A stretch of DNA of 31,322 bases. It comes from Gonapodya sp. JEL0774 (taxonomy: Eukaryota > Monoblepharomycota > Monoblepharidomycetes > Monoblepharidales > Gonapodyaceae). Positions 1-11,275 of the stretch are shown here, piece after piece; positions within the stretch are counted from its first letter, which is position 1; every line of letters begins with the position of its first letter. Made by a program: the position numbers and the translations under genes. Under the pieces are notes generated by a model. It did no database searches and was not told where the DNA came from. It saw nothing but the letters and a program-made list of their open reading frames with translations. The stretch covers positions 1-31,322 of the forward strand of contig JADIIX010000201.1 in assembly GCA_027604505.1 (NCBI GenBank). The letters are read 5' to 3'.

Positions 1-165
1 ATACGAATATATTCTCGAACACCAACCCATTCCTCGAACACGAATACATTCAATAATCGTATTCGCATTCGTATTCGTATTCGGCCTCTCGAATGCTTAA
101 ATCAGTATTCGTAATCGTATTTTATTCGTCGAATATCGAATCGAATACGAATATTTCGAATATTC
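1..165. repeat. AT-rich CGAATA/TATTCG degenerate repeat
   Basis: The first 165 bases are built almost wholly from variants of CGAATA and its complement TATTCG. They include the tandem run TATTCGCATTCGTATTCG around 58-80 and nested palindromes such as CGAATATTTCGAATATTCG around 147-166. No open frame of note lies here. It resembles a minisatellite or the terminal part of a mobile element running off the left edge. The window does not show which. Confidence 0.7.
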
Positions 166-491
166 GTCATAGCATGATGTAGACATCTTGAGACAATACT
201 ACAGGACTTAGTGAATGAATGTGTTATCAAGGACAATTGAAATTATAATTGTGCAGACAGATAGCCATGGGACAAATGAGCAAGACCTAAGAGTCTCACC
301 ATTCACTCTAAGTCATGAGAAAATTCCACCTCCAGCCTGGTCATCATGCTAGATATCCCCCCCCAGGGTGGGAAAAAACAATACAGTGGTTTCTTTGTGG
401 ACTGAGGAATCATGTTTGTCCACCATTAAACAAATAACAAAACCATAAAAAGCATCTCCAAACTACTCCTAGAATATAACCACAGTGCATT
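166..491. other. Intergenic, no gene seen
   Basis: This stretch is AT-rich with no frame resembling a known protein. It holds a short C-run at about 357-364. It lies between the CGAATA repeat and the 3' end of the Sel1 pseudogene. I see no RNA gene or regulatory motif. Confidence 0.5.
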
Positions 492-1380
492 TCAACTTTG
501 TAAATGAAGCACCTTCAATCTTTCAACAGCAGTCGCATTTTCCTGCTCTGCAGCCTTGTAATACCACTCCACAGCCTGCCAGAAATCCTTCTCCATACCT
601 CTCTGGTGTAATAGCAGCAGCCAATGTAAAACAGTGCAATTGGATCTTCACGGTGTGTTACTGATTGAGGAAATTATTGTATATAAGTGATGTTGTGTGT
701 GCGTGAGTGCTGTGTGTACTATATATTTGTATAATAGACTGCTGCACACAGATGTGTTTGCTCGTGTGTAATATATGAAGTTGCACAGACAAGAACGTCC
801 AGTATCCTTGACAGATATCCTAGGTGAATGACCTTTTGGTACCATGTCCATGCTTGCTCTTCATCTTTCTTGAACCCAGAATCCATACTGGTAACAGTTA
901 CCAATAAAAAGCTGTCCTTCAGGGTCCCCATTATCTGCAGATTGTTGCCATTGATCAGCTGCCTTGCGCTCATTGACATCACTACTCCAAAAATGCATTG
1001 ATAGTAATGTCCAAGAACGTTCTTTGGTTTGGCATCACAACTGCTTGCTGCTTTCTCAAACCACTGGAGTGCAACACTGCAAGCCAATGGTCCCTCTCAA
1101 CCCCAAGACCACAACTTTAAAGTACCCCAAGCTTCAGTTGTACTTCAGCAGCATCATGATACAATTTCGCAGCCTGCAGAAGCACCTTGGGCTGATGTTC
1201 TCCAAAGTGATAACAGTCACCAAGCTTCGTCTTTGCAATTTTATCACCAGATTTTGCAGCCTCGTCAAACCATTTGAGTGCCTGCCAGATGTCCTTCACT
1301 GTTCCCACCTAATTCCAAAAGCAAAGGCCAAGTTCAAACTGGGCATCCACAAGTCCCATTTCTGCTGCTGCATGATCATC
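492..1380 (-). pseudogene. Sel1-repeat protein, decayed
   Basis: Read on the minus strand, the region encodes about five Sel1-like repeats, the TPR-related solenoid units used as scaffolds. Examples are QALKWFDEAAKSGD, ALQWFEKAASSCDA, QWQQSADNGDPEGQ, AWTWYQK and FWQAVEWYYKAAEQ. The reading frame is broken repeatedly. An in-frame TAG lies at 1309-1311. A TAA at 1117-1119 sits where the repeat would carry an aromatic residue. Frame changes occur near 1070, near 970 and near 870. About 180 bases at 660-840 have lost repeat similarity; they could be an intron but the phase does not fit one. The last repeat (ALFYIGCCYYTR onward) ends at a TGA at 492-494. Some breaks could be introns or sequence errors, but two stops inside repeat units argue for a dead copy. 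Original function is unknown. Confidence 0.78.
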
Positions 1381-1773
1381 TCAACTTGTGCTGGCACTGA
1401 GAGTGTCCTGTGTTCAACGGGGTGGCTTTTGCATTCCAAGGCATTTTGCAGATGACTACCACTGACCCACTTTTTCCCCCCCTTTCCTATCGTGTGTGGT
1501 GTTAGGTCAAAAATATGGTAATTATGGTGGTCCTCTGTTAACCATTATTTTTATGGTTATTTTTCTTATTTAAGTAGTGGATAACCAATCAAATTAATTT
1601 TCAGTAGATACGGCTTTAATACCAATAGGCATAAACCCGAAAACAAAAACTTTGTTATGTGGGCAGGAATCAGTTCATTGTGGTCTCCAAAACAACTATC
1701 CAAAATAAAACTTCTTCCTTCACCACACCACTCAAAACAAGGGTATCGTAGCTCATGCACCAGAAACCTCACA
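1381..1773. other. Intergenic stretch
   Basis: Between the decayed Sel1 gene and the 3' end of the receptor gene I find no supported coding region. The 79-codon minus-strand frame at 1566-1805 overlaps the receptor's last exon and does not resemble a protein family. AT-rich tracts near 1525-1600 suit a 3' untranslated or intergenic region. Confidence 0.5.
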
Positions 1774-3370
1774 TTACACTTTTGAAATACGCCTTGACGA
1801 TTCAATGGACGTGGTTGTGTTCTTAATGAGCAACTTGTTCTCTGAAAAGTTCACACAAGCAGTTAAGGGAGCGACTACACTGTCTCGTTTAAAGCACACA
1901 AACGTACGTTTAAGAGCATTAGCAAAAACTTGAAGCATCTCAACGAAATTGTCTTGAGTGTGTAGAATCTCAGAGACAATGGAACGGCGACCTTCCAGAC
2001 TGCCGGCTCGTATGTCGGAGAAATCAAACTTGGTCGCTTTCTTCATGGATGCAAGAATCCTGAGACAGAAGCGGGGCGAGTGAATTTCATAATCTTTGAA
2101 AGGAGGCACTGGAAAAAGCACATTGCAAAGAACCCACCTTTTAAGAGGCATCGTAATGAAGGTCCATACGAAGATCACAGCCGCAATACTTAGTCCAACT
2201 ACTAGGGCCACAGCTTTGTAGGCGGGAGAGAAATTTGGGACAGTTTAGGATCGAATGGATGTGTGGTAATATCTACTGTCAAATGGCAAAGGCGCGCAAC
2301 TGGGTTAAGGTCCATACCGGCAATAACAACAACCACCGTCGACCGCACGCCATCTTCTTGAAGTCTTTGTTCCAAGTACAGTGTGTCTCCGAGGAAGTCA
2401 TAGAGTGGTCTACGAGGAGAATTGGAACAGATGAAAGTAGGTATGGAAACTGCCCTCACTGGTAACAAGTGTGCCTCACGCTGCAGTCACCAAGTAGTAC
2501 ATGAAGCCATATTTTGTCATGGATTTGAACTGGAAAATGTGGTCCCCAACCTGCCATTGTGAATCTTGGAGCTCATTTGAGAAATTGTTTCCCGAGTTCT
2601 GGAAGATCGTAGCAGCCGAGATATTGAGCAATGGATATTCCTCGTATTTGAAGTCAAAGATGGACCGTGGAGCGTTATTTACGACCAAAGCCTGTGATTA
2701 GGCAAGGACAGAACGGTCTGAGTCAGTGAATGTTCAACATCATCAACCAACCCAAGTCGAATTGGAACACCACCACTATGCACCTTTTTCTGCATTGTTT
2801 GATTACCCAACCCTGATATAGCAACTATTCTCCCTCCTTGCGTCGGAACAAATAAGTATAGTAGGGAGTTGTTCGTTAGTGTTGATTTGATCGTGTCGAG
2901 GAGAAAACAAAGATTCTGAACAGTGAAGGAGTTGGATATAGTGCCGAAAGGTTGACCAGAAGGATTGAAAATGGTCATGAACATTGTCTGTGCAAAAAAG
3001 CCATTCACTCCGACTGTTAAATCCGAGAGAAGTGCTGTCCCTTTCGGATTGGGGGAGTAAATCTTTGGGTCTTGGCGCGACGAGAACGCAAACGAAAAGT
3101 TTCCAATTGCAAGCGTAATAGGATCCCGAGTATATGCGTAGACTTGGCCACCTGTGTCGTTAACTGGACAAAAGTGCTGGCAAGTCAGGTTTGTAGCTCG
3201 GACGAGCAATGCTGAGGGGCCTCTTCCACCGAAGATGCTATTAGACATGAGGGTGAGGGAATTCGAACCCGAAAACATTATGTACGAAGAAGCATCGACG
3301 ATCGCTAAATTGATAAAATAACGTTGGTCAACAGGAGAACTCAAACCGAACAGCAGGGAGCCAACACACA
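1774..3370 (-). CDS. Membrane receptor, probable Cache sensor, no output domain
   Basis: Exons on the minus strand with matching phases are 2784-~3370, 2480-2691, 2318-2409, 2138-2213, 1908-2059 and 1774-1841. The large first exon encodes a secreted-looking, Asn-glycosylation-rich region with motifs such as SSYIMFSGSN, IYSPNPKGTALLSD and TQGGRIVAISG. A strand rich in valine (STVVVVI) and one transmembrane segment (VALVVGLSIAAVIFVWTFI) follow. After the membrane comes the linker MKKATKFDFSDI...SIVSEILHTQ...EMLQVFA. That order (extracellular Cache, membrane helix, FDFS-type linker) is typical of early-fungal and protist receptor cyclases and kinases, where a catalytic domain normally follows. 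Here the protein stops at TAA 1774-1776 after ISKV. The N-terminus is unresolved: no good start or signal peptide was found upstream of 3370. The family call comes from architecture and motif memory, not a search. Confidence 0.55.
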
Positions 3371-3499
3371 AGCGAGATCGAAAGCCGCAACGGTCTTGTT
3401 CATGAAAGGAACTATTTTACTGTAGAGAGAGAGGAACAGTAAGATCAGTCGAATGGACAGAGATGTGCTACAACTTGATTTCAATCACTCGTAATCGGT

Positions 3500-6400
3500 G
3501 ACATTCAGAAGACCACTTTCGAGGGCTTGTCCAAAGCTGGTCTGCGCAAAGTACACCTTCAGCAAACGTGTCAGCAGAGTGTTAGTATTATTCGATGTCA
3601 ATGTTGCCAATTGTTTGTACCTGGTTTAGGTATGACTCTGCAAGTGACCAATCAAACACCGATGGGGAAAGTAGAAGCAACAAGTCCTCAAGGCTCACCA
3701 AAGGCGGTCAAAACCTTATCACTCGCATCGAAAAGTCTCGCTTGTCCAAGCGAAGCGATGCTTTTTGATGCTGTCATGGAAATGCAGATGAATCGCTCCT
3801 AAAGTAGCCAGCTCACACTGAACCCTCCAACGGATGTTACCTTGATCGGAGGAGCTCGCAATGGACTTATTGTTGGTGCTCACGCCAAGCCACACTGTTA
3901 CAATAGCAACCGAGGAGATACTGTTCCATTTTGTGTGGGTACAGTTCACCTATTTGGAGACGCTTGTTGTGACAGGTACAAACCTGACAGTTACCATCAG
4001 CACTATGAGTGTCCTCAAGGACAGAGACCATTCATTCGACTTTCTATCTATCGGTGAAGGTGCTTTATTCGCATTGGATGCTGAGGATGCTCCACTACCG
4101 GAGACATCACCGGCCGCAAGCGACGATTGCTTCATTGAGGTCGTTGGGGTTGGCATTCTGCGGTGTTATTCTTTGCGGATTGTTCGACTGATGGGACAGT
4201 GTTGGTCGAGTCAAGTGCAGATGTTGGAAAGGCAGCCCTTTGCTCCTTGTCATTGGTGTGGCCGCGTCTCAAGGCCTGAAATTGAAATCGGTAAACAGAA
4301 TATATTGGATCTCATACCGCTTTCATTCGCTACTGATATTAAGAACTCCATGATTGAACACATCGAATCCAAGATGGCTTTTGAAATTGCCGAAAGTGTC
4401 AAAAGTCCCGATGTTAGTCATATCCTTCTGGAAACTATTCCTCTCGCGTCCCCCGGCCCCCGCCCTCGTCGTCGGCTTGTCGTCGGCAGAGAACCCCAAC
4501 AAGGTGAGTTGATTCCCGTCTCCACGGGTCTCATTCATTAAAAAATACATCGATCGAGTCACTGATGACGATTATGTCCTCTCCGCCCCTTATCGTGGTG
4601 TCTCCCAGCCAGTGTTGTGCCGAGCAATGTGTGCCGAACTAACCCGCCCTGGAGGCAAAACCCGCGGCGACACAATCCCGCGACCATGGATCGCAACTCT
4701 TCTCACTGATGCGCCTGGAATTCGGTGAGAATGGGGGAACTTCAGCGACCTTCCGTCTGGTCTCTGGACTTTACGTTCCGGGACATTCTTGTCAGTTGAA
4801 GCGTGATTTTCCCCATTCGCAACCGCGCAATGCTCGCCATGAATCCAAGAGATGTTTTAGTGCCGGTGGCGGGCTCCTCACTGCCGTCCCCGGATGTCGG
4901 TTCCAAAGTGTAACTTGCCCAACGCGGTATCTCCACCGAACCCGCGAAGACGAAGCCGCATGATACGCGACAAGCTCGAAGTCAAAAATGAGTTTCAATA
5001 TTGGTTGGGTTTTGGGATGAGATGTGTGAACTGACAGGGCGACTCAGGAAAATACCTCCCGACGCGGAGGAATTCAGTCGCAGAACACGCGCCCGACGTC
5101 GCTCCTCACCAACGTTCTATAATTGACTCGCAATGGTTTTCTGTGTTGGGCGACCGCATGGACTTGGGGTGGCCCCCTGCCGTGATTCCGATGAATCACT
5201 GCCGGGGGCACCCCAACACGGACTCTGAAAGACTGGTGAGCTCCCTACATTTTCCCCTGATTGCCGAACAACCACTCACATTAACAATCACTGCTAAGTT
5301 GCGCTCAAGGTACAAGTCATGCTTCATGGGGTGGTATACGGTGGCATCTGAGCTTTGAGCCAGCGTCGTGGAGGTGCGGCGCAATGCGTGACAAGACTGA
5401 AATGAAAGCTATGGACTCGTGGTTGCCGGTGAGTGCCATGTCAGTCCTTTGTAAGTTTGAACGTGTGATCGGCAACCCAATCCCTTCTCTAACCCTATGG
5501 AGCCCTCACTCACAAGTTGACACACCTGTATGGGGTCAAGCGTGGCACATTGAGCTCCCGCTGACGTTTCCTCCCTACTTCGCCTGCTCAGACGTTTTAC
5601 AGGATTGCTCCCATGGAATAAAGGTGAGTTCCGTATTCGTTGGACTATTTGTTGTGCTAAAGGTGCTTTTTTGTCACCCCAGAACACTTTAATTTAAGTC
5701 TAATTTTTTTTTTTTTTATGTTGTCCCAATATATTCATCCACATTCCAAATATCTTATCTGTGTTCTCGTACGGAATCACCCAAGTGGGGCTCGTCCGCA
5801 TTTGATCTGGCATGAGGACTAGCAGTTTCCTGCTTTTCTTGGTCATGGCAATCGGTTTCTGCGGAGGATGCCGCCAACACCTGTCGAAACTGTTATCGAC
5901 CTGAAGCTGGTTGCATTGCTTGTCAAGGACGGATTTTCCGACCAAGAAATCTCCCAGATTTCCAAAGAAATGCATGGGTTTGCAACCAGAGGCCTAGGTG
6001 AACGCAACAGAAGGCGAATTCATCAAGACCACGGAATTGACTACACAATGTCGCCCACACCGGACGAGCTTAACAGACGTATCTGTTACGCGGTGGGAGA
6101 GGCACTTTTTTGTCGAAAATGCCAGAATTTTCGTTGTTTCAATCACCAAACGCTTCCACACTTGCACTTCTTCATATTGGTCATTCAATGGGGTACGAAA
6201 AGATTCGAGGCTTTCTGGCATCGCGAGGTATTCAATACCCTGCGTAATCTCTTGAGGGACTTTCGGGACAATAGAAGGAATGCTGAAAGGCCCCAATCCG
6301 ACTTGGGGAAACTTGGCAGCACAGAAGAAGGAGACGGATATGACGAGAAAGGAAACGAAATCTCTAGTTCAGGCATTTTCGACACTGTATGGGTTCAAAA

Positions 6401-7411
6401 AAGTGGGTTCCTTCATGGTTCTACACTCCCACCTTCTTTCTGAAACATTTTTCTTCCGGAAATATGTTGAAACCACTGCAAACGAACTGGGACTTTGAAT
6501 TGAAAAGCGTGGCGCTCCCAAACGGGCAGAATTTGTAATAACGATGCCAGACAACCTCGGCTGTTCCAGTGGAAGCTCCAGTCACGGAGACAGTGATTCT
6601 TTGAGCGACGGAAGTAATGATAAATCGCGTTCTTCGTCTGCGGTGAGACCTAAAAGACAAGAGCTGGAGTTTCGCAATAGGAAATGGGAAGAGGTGCGAC
6701 GTGAAAGCTTGTTCCCCACGTTGATGGGTTTATCCACTTTTGTTTCACAAAGTCAGACCTCGCACCAGTGCACTTTAAGCTCGACGGACCAATATCACAG
6801 TCGCTAATCGCTCTTTCTCGGGAGCTCCGACCTTAGAAAGAAATCCAAACAGGGAGCAAAGGTCTCCATCGTCCCTTCCGAACTCCCCTTTCGAACTCTC
6901 ACAAGTCCCCCAAGTAGCAACCGCACCGGAGTTTCATCCGAAGGATGTGGTTCCCGACGAGGAGTACGACAGAATCTTGGAAGTACAGTGAGGGCTGCCA
7001 ATCGCCCTTTAGTGGTTCCAACCCCGAAGAACCGCGACAATGGAACTCGAATTCTGAGACACTGGTGAGTTGTTCTCTGCGACTCTATGTCTCCAACGTT
7101 TCGCCTACTGCCTTTCACTGTCGCAAACTCATCGACTCAGCCGTCCCAGAAGAAACATCGCCAGTCCGCCAGTCCGCCAGACCGCCAGACCGCGAGACCG
7201 CCAAACCCAGCTTGAGCCTCGAACCACGTCTACAACCTCCGAAAGCTCAGGTGAGTATGAAGTGGCCCATTCCCGTCGGAGGGAACAGTGGGTGGCAGAG
7301 CATCCCCAGCGGGATAGACCATGTGTCATTTCCGGGGGAGCTATCCGGCCCGGGGGGCCGCCAACCCCACTGCGTGCGTCGGAGCATGGTGCCACCGGGA
7401 GGGGGTGCTGA
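3500..7411 (+). CDS. Unidentified multi-exon protein (exon model partial)
   Basis: Plus-strand coding segments run through this region but I cannot name the family or fix the ends. One exon trio has consistent phases: an exon ending at 4503 (contains SFATDIKNSMIEHIESKM), then 4559-4724 (TDDDYVLSAPYRGVSQP... IATLLTDAPGI), then 4802-4909 (VIFPIRNRAMLAMNPRDVLV). Other protein-like segments are TVTIATEEILFHFVWVQF (from about 3861), SSLHFPLIAEQPLTLTI (about 5230), WHIELPLTFPPYF (about 5550), VIDLKLVALLVKDGFSDQEI (about 5890) and EFHPKDVVPDEEYDRIL (about 6930). Many look like beta-strand-rich repeats, and the CSHGIKV segment near 5614 is loosely arrestin-like, but this is weak. The 3' part is Arg/Pro/Ser-rich and may end at a TGA near 7316 or at 7409-7411. 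Two adjacent genes are possible. Confidence 0.4.
5164..5216. repeat. Imperfect hairpin, about 23-bp arms
   Basis: The left arm 5164-5187 (TTGGGGTGGCCCCCTGCCGT + GATT) and the right arm 5194-5216 (AATCACTGCCGGGGGCACCC + CAA) are reverse complements apart from a one-base bulge and one or two mismatches. A 6-nt loop (CCGATG) separates them. The element lies inside a probable exon of the unidentified gene, where the same bases read MDLGWPPAVIPMNHCRGHPN. Confidence 0.8.
7162..7201 (+). repeat. Five tandem 8-nt units (CAGWCCGC)
   Basis: Units are CAGTCCGC, CAGTCCGC, CAGACCGC, CAGACCGC and GAGACCGC, directly abutting. The unit length is not a multiple of three, so any gain or loss of one unit would shift a reading frame here. 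The tract lies in the Arg/Pro-rich 3' part of the unidentified plus-strand gene. Confidence 0.9.
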
Positions 7412-7752
7412 GCGGGACCGAGGAAACGCAGGACCGGGTCCCGTTGGCGGGCGTCCACGTCGCGGACCCTGGAAACGTTGCTAGCGGCCATTGACGGACG
7501 CGTGTGACGGCTAAATGCTCGCCTGTAGATAACAGGATCTGTTTGACATGTACATAATGCGGAACTGACAATACAAAAGTTTCCACCCTGATATTGCTGT
7601 CGCGGACTATTCTCTTTGAGACGTATAACTAACATTGTAAGAGTGCTCTGACTTCTGAAAGTAAAATGACTGGGTGAGAAAGAGGAGTGGTGTGCATTAG
7701 ATTATGCAACACTACCTTGCGATGTACAAGGATACGTCATACTAGCTGAGCA
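7412..7752. other. Convergent intergenic region
   Basis: This spacer lies between the probable 3' end of the unidentified plus-strand gene and the stop codon of SPB1 on the minus strand. It changes from GC-rich (7412-7500) to AT-richer (7500-7750). A 168-codon minus-strand frame overlapping it looks like a composition shadow. No RNA gene was seen. Confidence 0.5.
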
Positions 7753-10700
7753 TTACGATCTTCTCCTTTTGCCCTTTTTCGAAGACTTTTCTCGGCGCTT
7801 TGCTGCTTTCATTTCCTTCTTCATCACTCCGTCCACCATCTTGTAACGCCCCTTGACCCCTTTGGGTCGACCCTTGACACGGCGATTCGCGCCTTTTGCA
7901 ACGACAAGCTTGGGTCGCTCACGTTTCTCCACACGTGCTCGGCCAATTTTGCGAGAAAGTTTTCTGAGGGCCGCAACTTTGGACGAGGTCGTCGCGCCTG
8001 AAGAGAGGTGTGTCGGTTCGCAATTGATTGATAAACAAACAGTGACGGAGTTCCATCTTACTTGGGTCATCATCCTCCCAAACTTTCCCCATTTCCGCTC
8101 TCAACTTTTGCACTTTCTTGGAAGCCCGCAACTTCTTGCGCGCTTTCGCCTCAACCACCTTCTTTATTGTACGATCATTCACTCCTTTCATCCGCTGCTT
8201 GAGAACCTCAATCGCTTCCTTGGAGACCGGCATCGAAGGACGGTTGTGCTTCCTCTCATCGTCCGCAAACCACGAAGGAAGACTATCCTTCGGGTCGTTG
8301 TATGCATACCGATTGAAGGAATCGTCAATTACAGAAGCGCGTGTGGAGGGGCGGAGAAGTTTATGGGCAAGAGTGAGAGCTTCAGCAGTGTTGAGTCTGG
8401 TAGGTGGACCGTCGTCCTCATCATCCTCCATATCCGAAAGCACGTGTTCTCGCTCAGGTTCAAGAGGAACGATCTCAAAATCGTTGTCCTTCGGTGATTT
8501 GCTCTCTTCCTCGTCCTTTTCAAGAACTGCATTCTTTGAGGAACCTTTCCCGCTCTTCTTCTCGTCCTTTTTCCTCCGCTTCGAATCACGATCTGGTACC
8601 CGCACAGAAGCTGCATCTTCATCCGGTTTGTGATCGTCCTCGGTACTCCGCCGCTTAGTTCCCCGTGTTCTTGATTTCTCCGGCGCGCTCAAATCTTGGA
8701 CCATTTCATTCAACACGTCAAACACGGGATTCGCGAAGAACATTCGAGCGCTCTTGGAAAGCACCCCACGGGGGGCTTCCGGCACAGTATCCCCCTCCCC
8801 GGGATCTCTGTTGTGCTCCTTTGCATCCAGCTCTATTTCTTCCGGATCGTCCTCCTTCCCAACGGGACCGTCACCACTCCAACTATCACTATCAGAGTCA
8901 GAGTCAGATGTCTGTTCTGCTTTCTGCTTGTCATCATCTATACCCCACCATTCCTCAGTTTTGGATATCGGTTTGTCCTCCAAGCCTTCCTTCTCGCGCC
9001 TCAGCTTCTCCTCAACAAGAACCTTCACATCAGCAGCACGCCGACGAGCCACATACTCGTCGTAGCCAGCTTCCAATTCCGCATCAAGCTCCCGAAGATG
9101 CCTTGGAACCCCATCCTCGTCCTCCGAAGGTTCTGATTCTTCGTCGGTCTCCGTTACGGTACTCTCCCGATCGGACCCTTCGATGTGCACGCCGTCTGGA
9201 TCCAGCTCGCCAAAGTCTACATCAGGGCCGCTCATTCCCGCACCACCAAAGTCAAGTCCAATGTCCTCCGGTACTTGCATGCCGAGGTTCATCCGCTGCA
9301 GTGCCCGACGCTTGCGCTCGAGAACTTGCTTGCGCAATCGTGAAGCAGATTTCTTGAGAAGAGAAGATTCTGCTGTGGCCTGGTGGTAAATGTGAGAAAT
9401 TAAGTTCGGCAATCGCCGTCCTCTCTTGTGAACCATAGATTGAACTCACGACTTGCTCCAACTTCTCATCATCTCGCTCGTCATCCTCAACATTTTTCAT
9501 TTCCTCGTCCTCATTCCCTTCTTTCTCCTCCTTCTTCCGGTACTTTCCAATTTGCATGGCTTTCCTCAGTTCCTCTCTCCACCTCAACAGTACCCTAAAT
9601 TCCTTCTTCCCAAGCACCCGCAAGTCCGCGCAACAGGCGCGCACCTCTTCGGACGCACGGGCGAGAAGCTCACTCAGCGTGGGTGCTCCTTCGACCGTGG
9701 CAACAGAATCCGCCGGCAGCTCACTACCAGGTTCCGATGCCGACGGGAAAGTGAGGGCACTTGCGCGGGCAAGAACAGATAGGGCATCACCAGATAGGAT
9801 GAATTCGCGAACTGGCTCTGGGTGGTAGAGTGTGTAGTCACCGTCCGCATAACCGGAACGATGCCGACGGTGTTTCTGATTTACGTTTTAAAAGTATCCC
9901 ATACAAAAGTTGAGTCTTGTTTTGCAAAGATGACGTATCCAACCCGTCCAATACTCACCTCGGGGTGAACCAAGTCGTTCAGGACTCGACCCTTCTCCTC
10001 TGCATCCGGGTCCGGAGCCTCACCATCCGCATCGTCAACGTCCTTGAACACAGAGTTCGGATCCAGAAGTCGAGGGTCGATGGAGGAAGGATTGGCGGGT
10101 TTGAAGCCATTACAGACCAAGAATATTTCTGCAGAAACCTTCGAGTCGTAGAATTTTAGATGAGAGAGTGACAGTTCCGTGGAAAGGTGGAAGTAATGAA
10201 ATAATATGATGAGCCAATACCCCTTATGCAGCAATAAATTCAATTGCTCGTGAGCTCGTGCGACGTACCTGCCGAGAACTTTCCGGTTTTGTAGCCTCGA
10301 CCTTTGAAAACAATTGCTGAAGCGCCCAGAGCAAAGAGTTGTAATCACGCGACCGGAAAATCTTGGTGACAAAGGTACCTCCTTGACGAAGGAACTGCGA
10401 GGCGAGTTTCACGGCGGAGAGAGTGAGGACGTTCTGTGCGTAAGCGTCTGAGGTCCATGATGTACCAATGTTGGGAGCACCGTCGTGGACGACGCTGATC
10501 AATTAAAACCATGGTAGAATCAGATTAAGAAAATGGGTGGTAAGAAGTATCAAAGCGGGGCTCCTCTTACACGTCGGCTTTCCAGTCCTTGAGCTCTCGG
10601 CGGATGGTCTGCTTGCACTTTTCCGTGGTAATGTCCTCCACAAATGTAAGACAGCGATGGACGGGCTTAATGGGCACAATATCGACACCTATAAAAATTT

Positions 10701-11275
10701 GGTGAGTTTTCGAGGGAGAGACAGGCACAATCATAATCGTCAAGGAACCCTGCACCTTTGCTACAATCCGCACGCTATCGCTGCAAGCTTTCTGAGGCTC
10801 GTCATCCAGGCGTTCACATAGTAGCACATGGTCGCTCACCATCATTGACTTCCCCAAGCACGTAGGTTACTGGACATGGCTCCCCCATGCAGCCCCCTCT
10901 CGCCCCACGCGACCTCACGCACACATCCCTAATGACATTTCTGAGAAAAACTCACCGATAATAAGAGAGTTTTGTTGCGGCATGTACTTCTCCGCGACCT
11001 GCAGCCATCCACCCGGAGCGGCGCAAAGATCGATGAGCACTTTGGCTTTCTCAAGGAACCCATACTTTCTGTTAAGCTGAATGAGCTTGAAGGCAGCACG
11101 GGAACGGTATCCGGCTTCCTTGGCCAGGTGGTAGTACTTGTCGAGACGATTCTTTCCCTGAGGAAGCGAGGACCATCAAGCAGGTTCAAATTAGGCCATG
11201 AGATTGCCCGATTGAATCAATTTCTGGCGGCATCGCAGCGTTTTTCGAGCTCACCTTCTTTGACTTCTTCGCCAT
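7753..11275 (-). CDS. SPB1: Spb1: 2'-O-rRNA methyltransferase and 60S assembly factor
   Basis: Eight minus-strand exons join in phase to 911 residues: 11255-11275, 10956-11157, 10571-10688, 10269-10494, 9959-10138, 9450-9875, 8062-9379 and 7753-7997. Spb1 methylates the A-loop guanosine of 25S rRNA in the nucleolus and helps assemble pre-60S particles. The N-terminal FtsJ/RrmJ fold (about 10-205) shows [20 protein letters not shown], the SAM loop DLCAAPGGW (50-58) and [10 protein letters not shown]. The expected K-D-K-E catalytic tetrad is visible as K31, D118 (HDGAPN), K158 (FVTKIF) and E193 (SAEIF). A central region with the [20 protein letters not shown] motif follows, then a long acidic, Ser/Asp-rich linker. 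The conserved Spb1 C-terminal domain carries [20 protein letters not shown] and [16 protein letters not shown] and ends in a Lys/Arg-rich tail. Length is close to yeast Spb1 (841). Exon 1 codes only seven residues (MAKKSKK). The gene faces the M20 gene across a shared upstream region. Confidence 0.95.

Noticed and set aside
3240-3290. GGTTCGAATTCCC-like T-arm of a tRNA on the minus strand
   Set aside because: No acceptor stem, D arm or anticodon arm can be placed around it, and it lies in the receptor's coding exon.
5812-5900. Signal-peptide-like start (MRTSSFLLFLVMAIGFC) on the plus strand
   Set aside because: The frame stops after about 29 codons, and a different frame over the same bases (VIDLKLVALLVKDGF) looks more like protein.
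7129-7635. Minus-strand frame of 168 codons
   Set aside because: It lies in GC-rich sequence, has no motif, and includes the antisense of the 8-nt tandem repeat.
8665-9357. Long plus-strand open frames (up to 230 codons) opposite SPB1
   Set aside because: They are the antisense of the acidic, Ser-rich SPB1 exon; proteins are Pro/Ser/Arg composition shadows with no motif.
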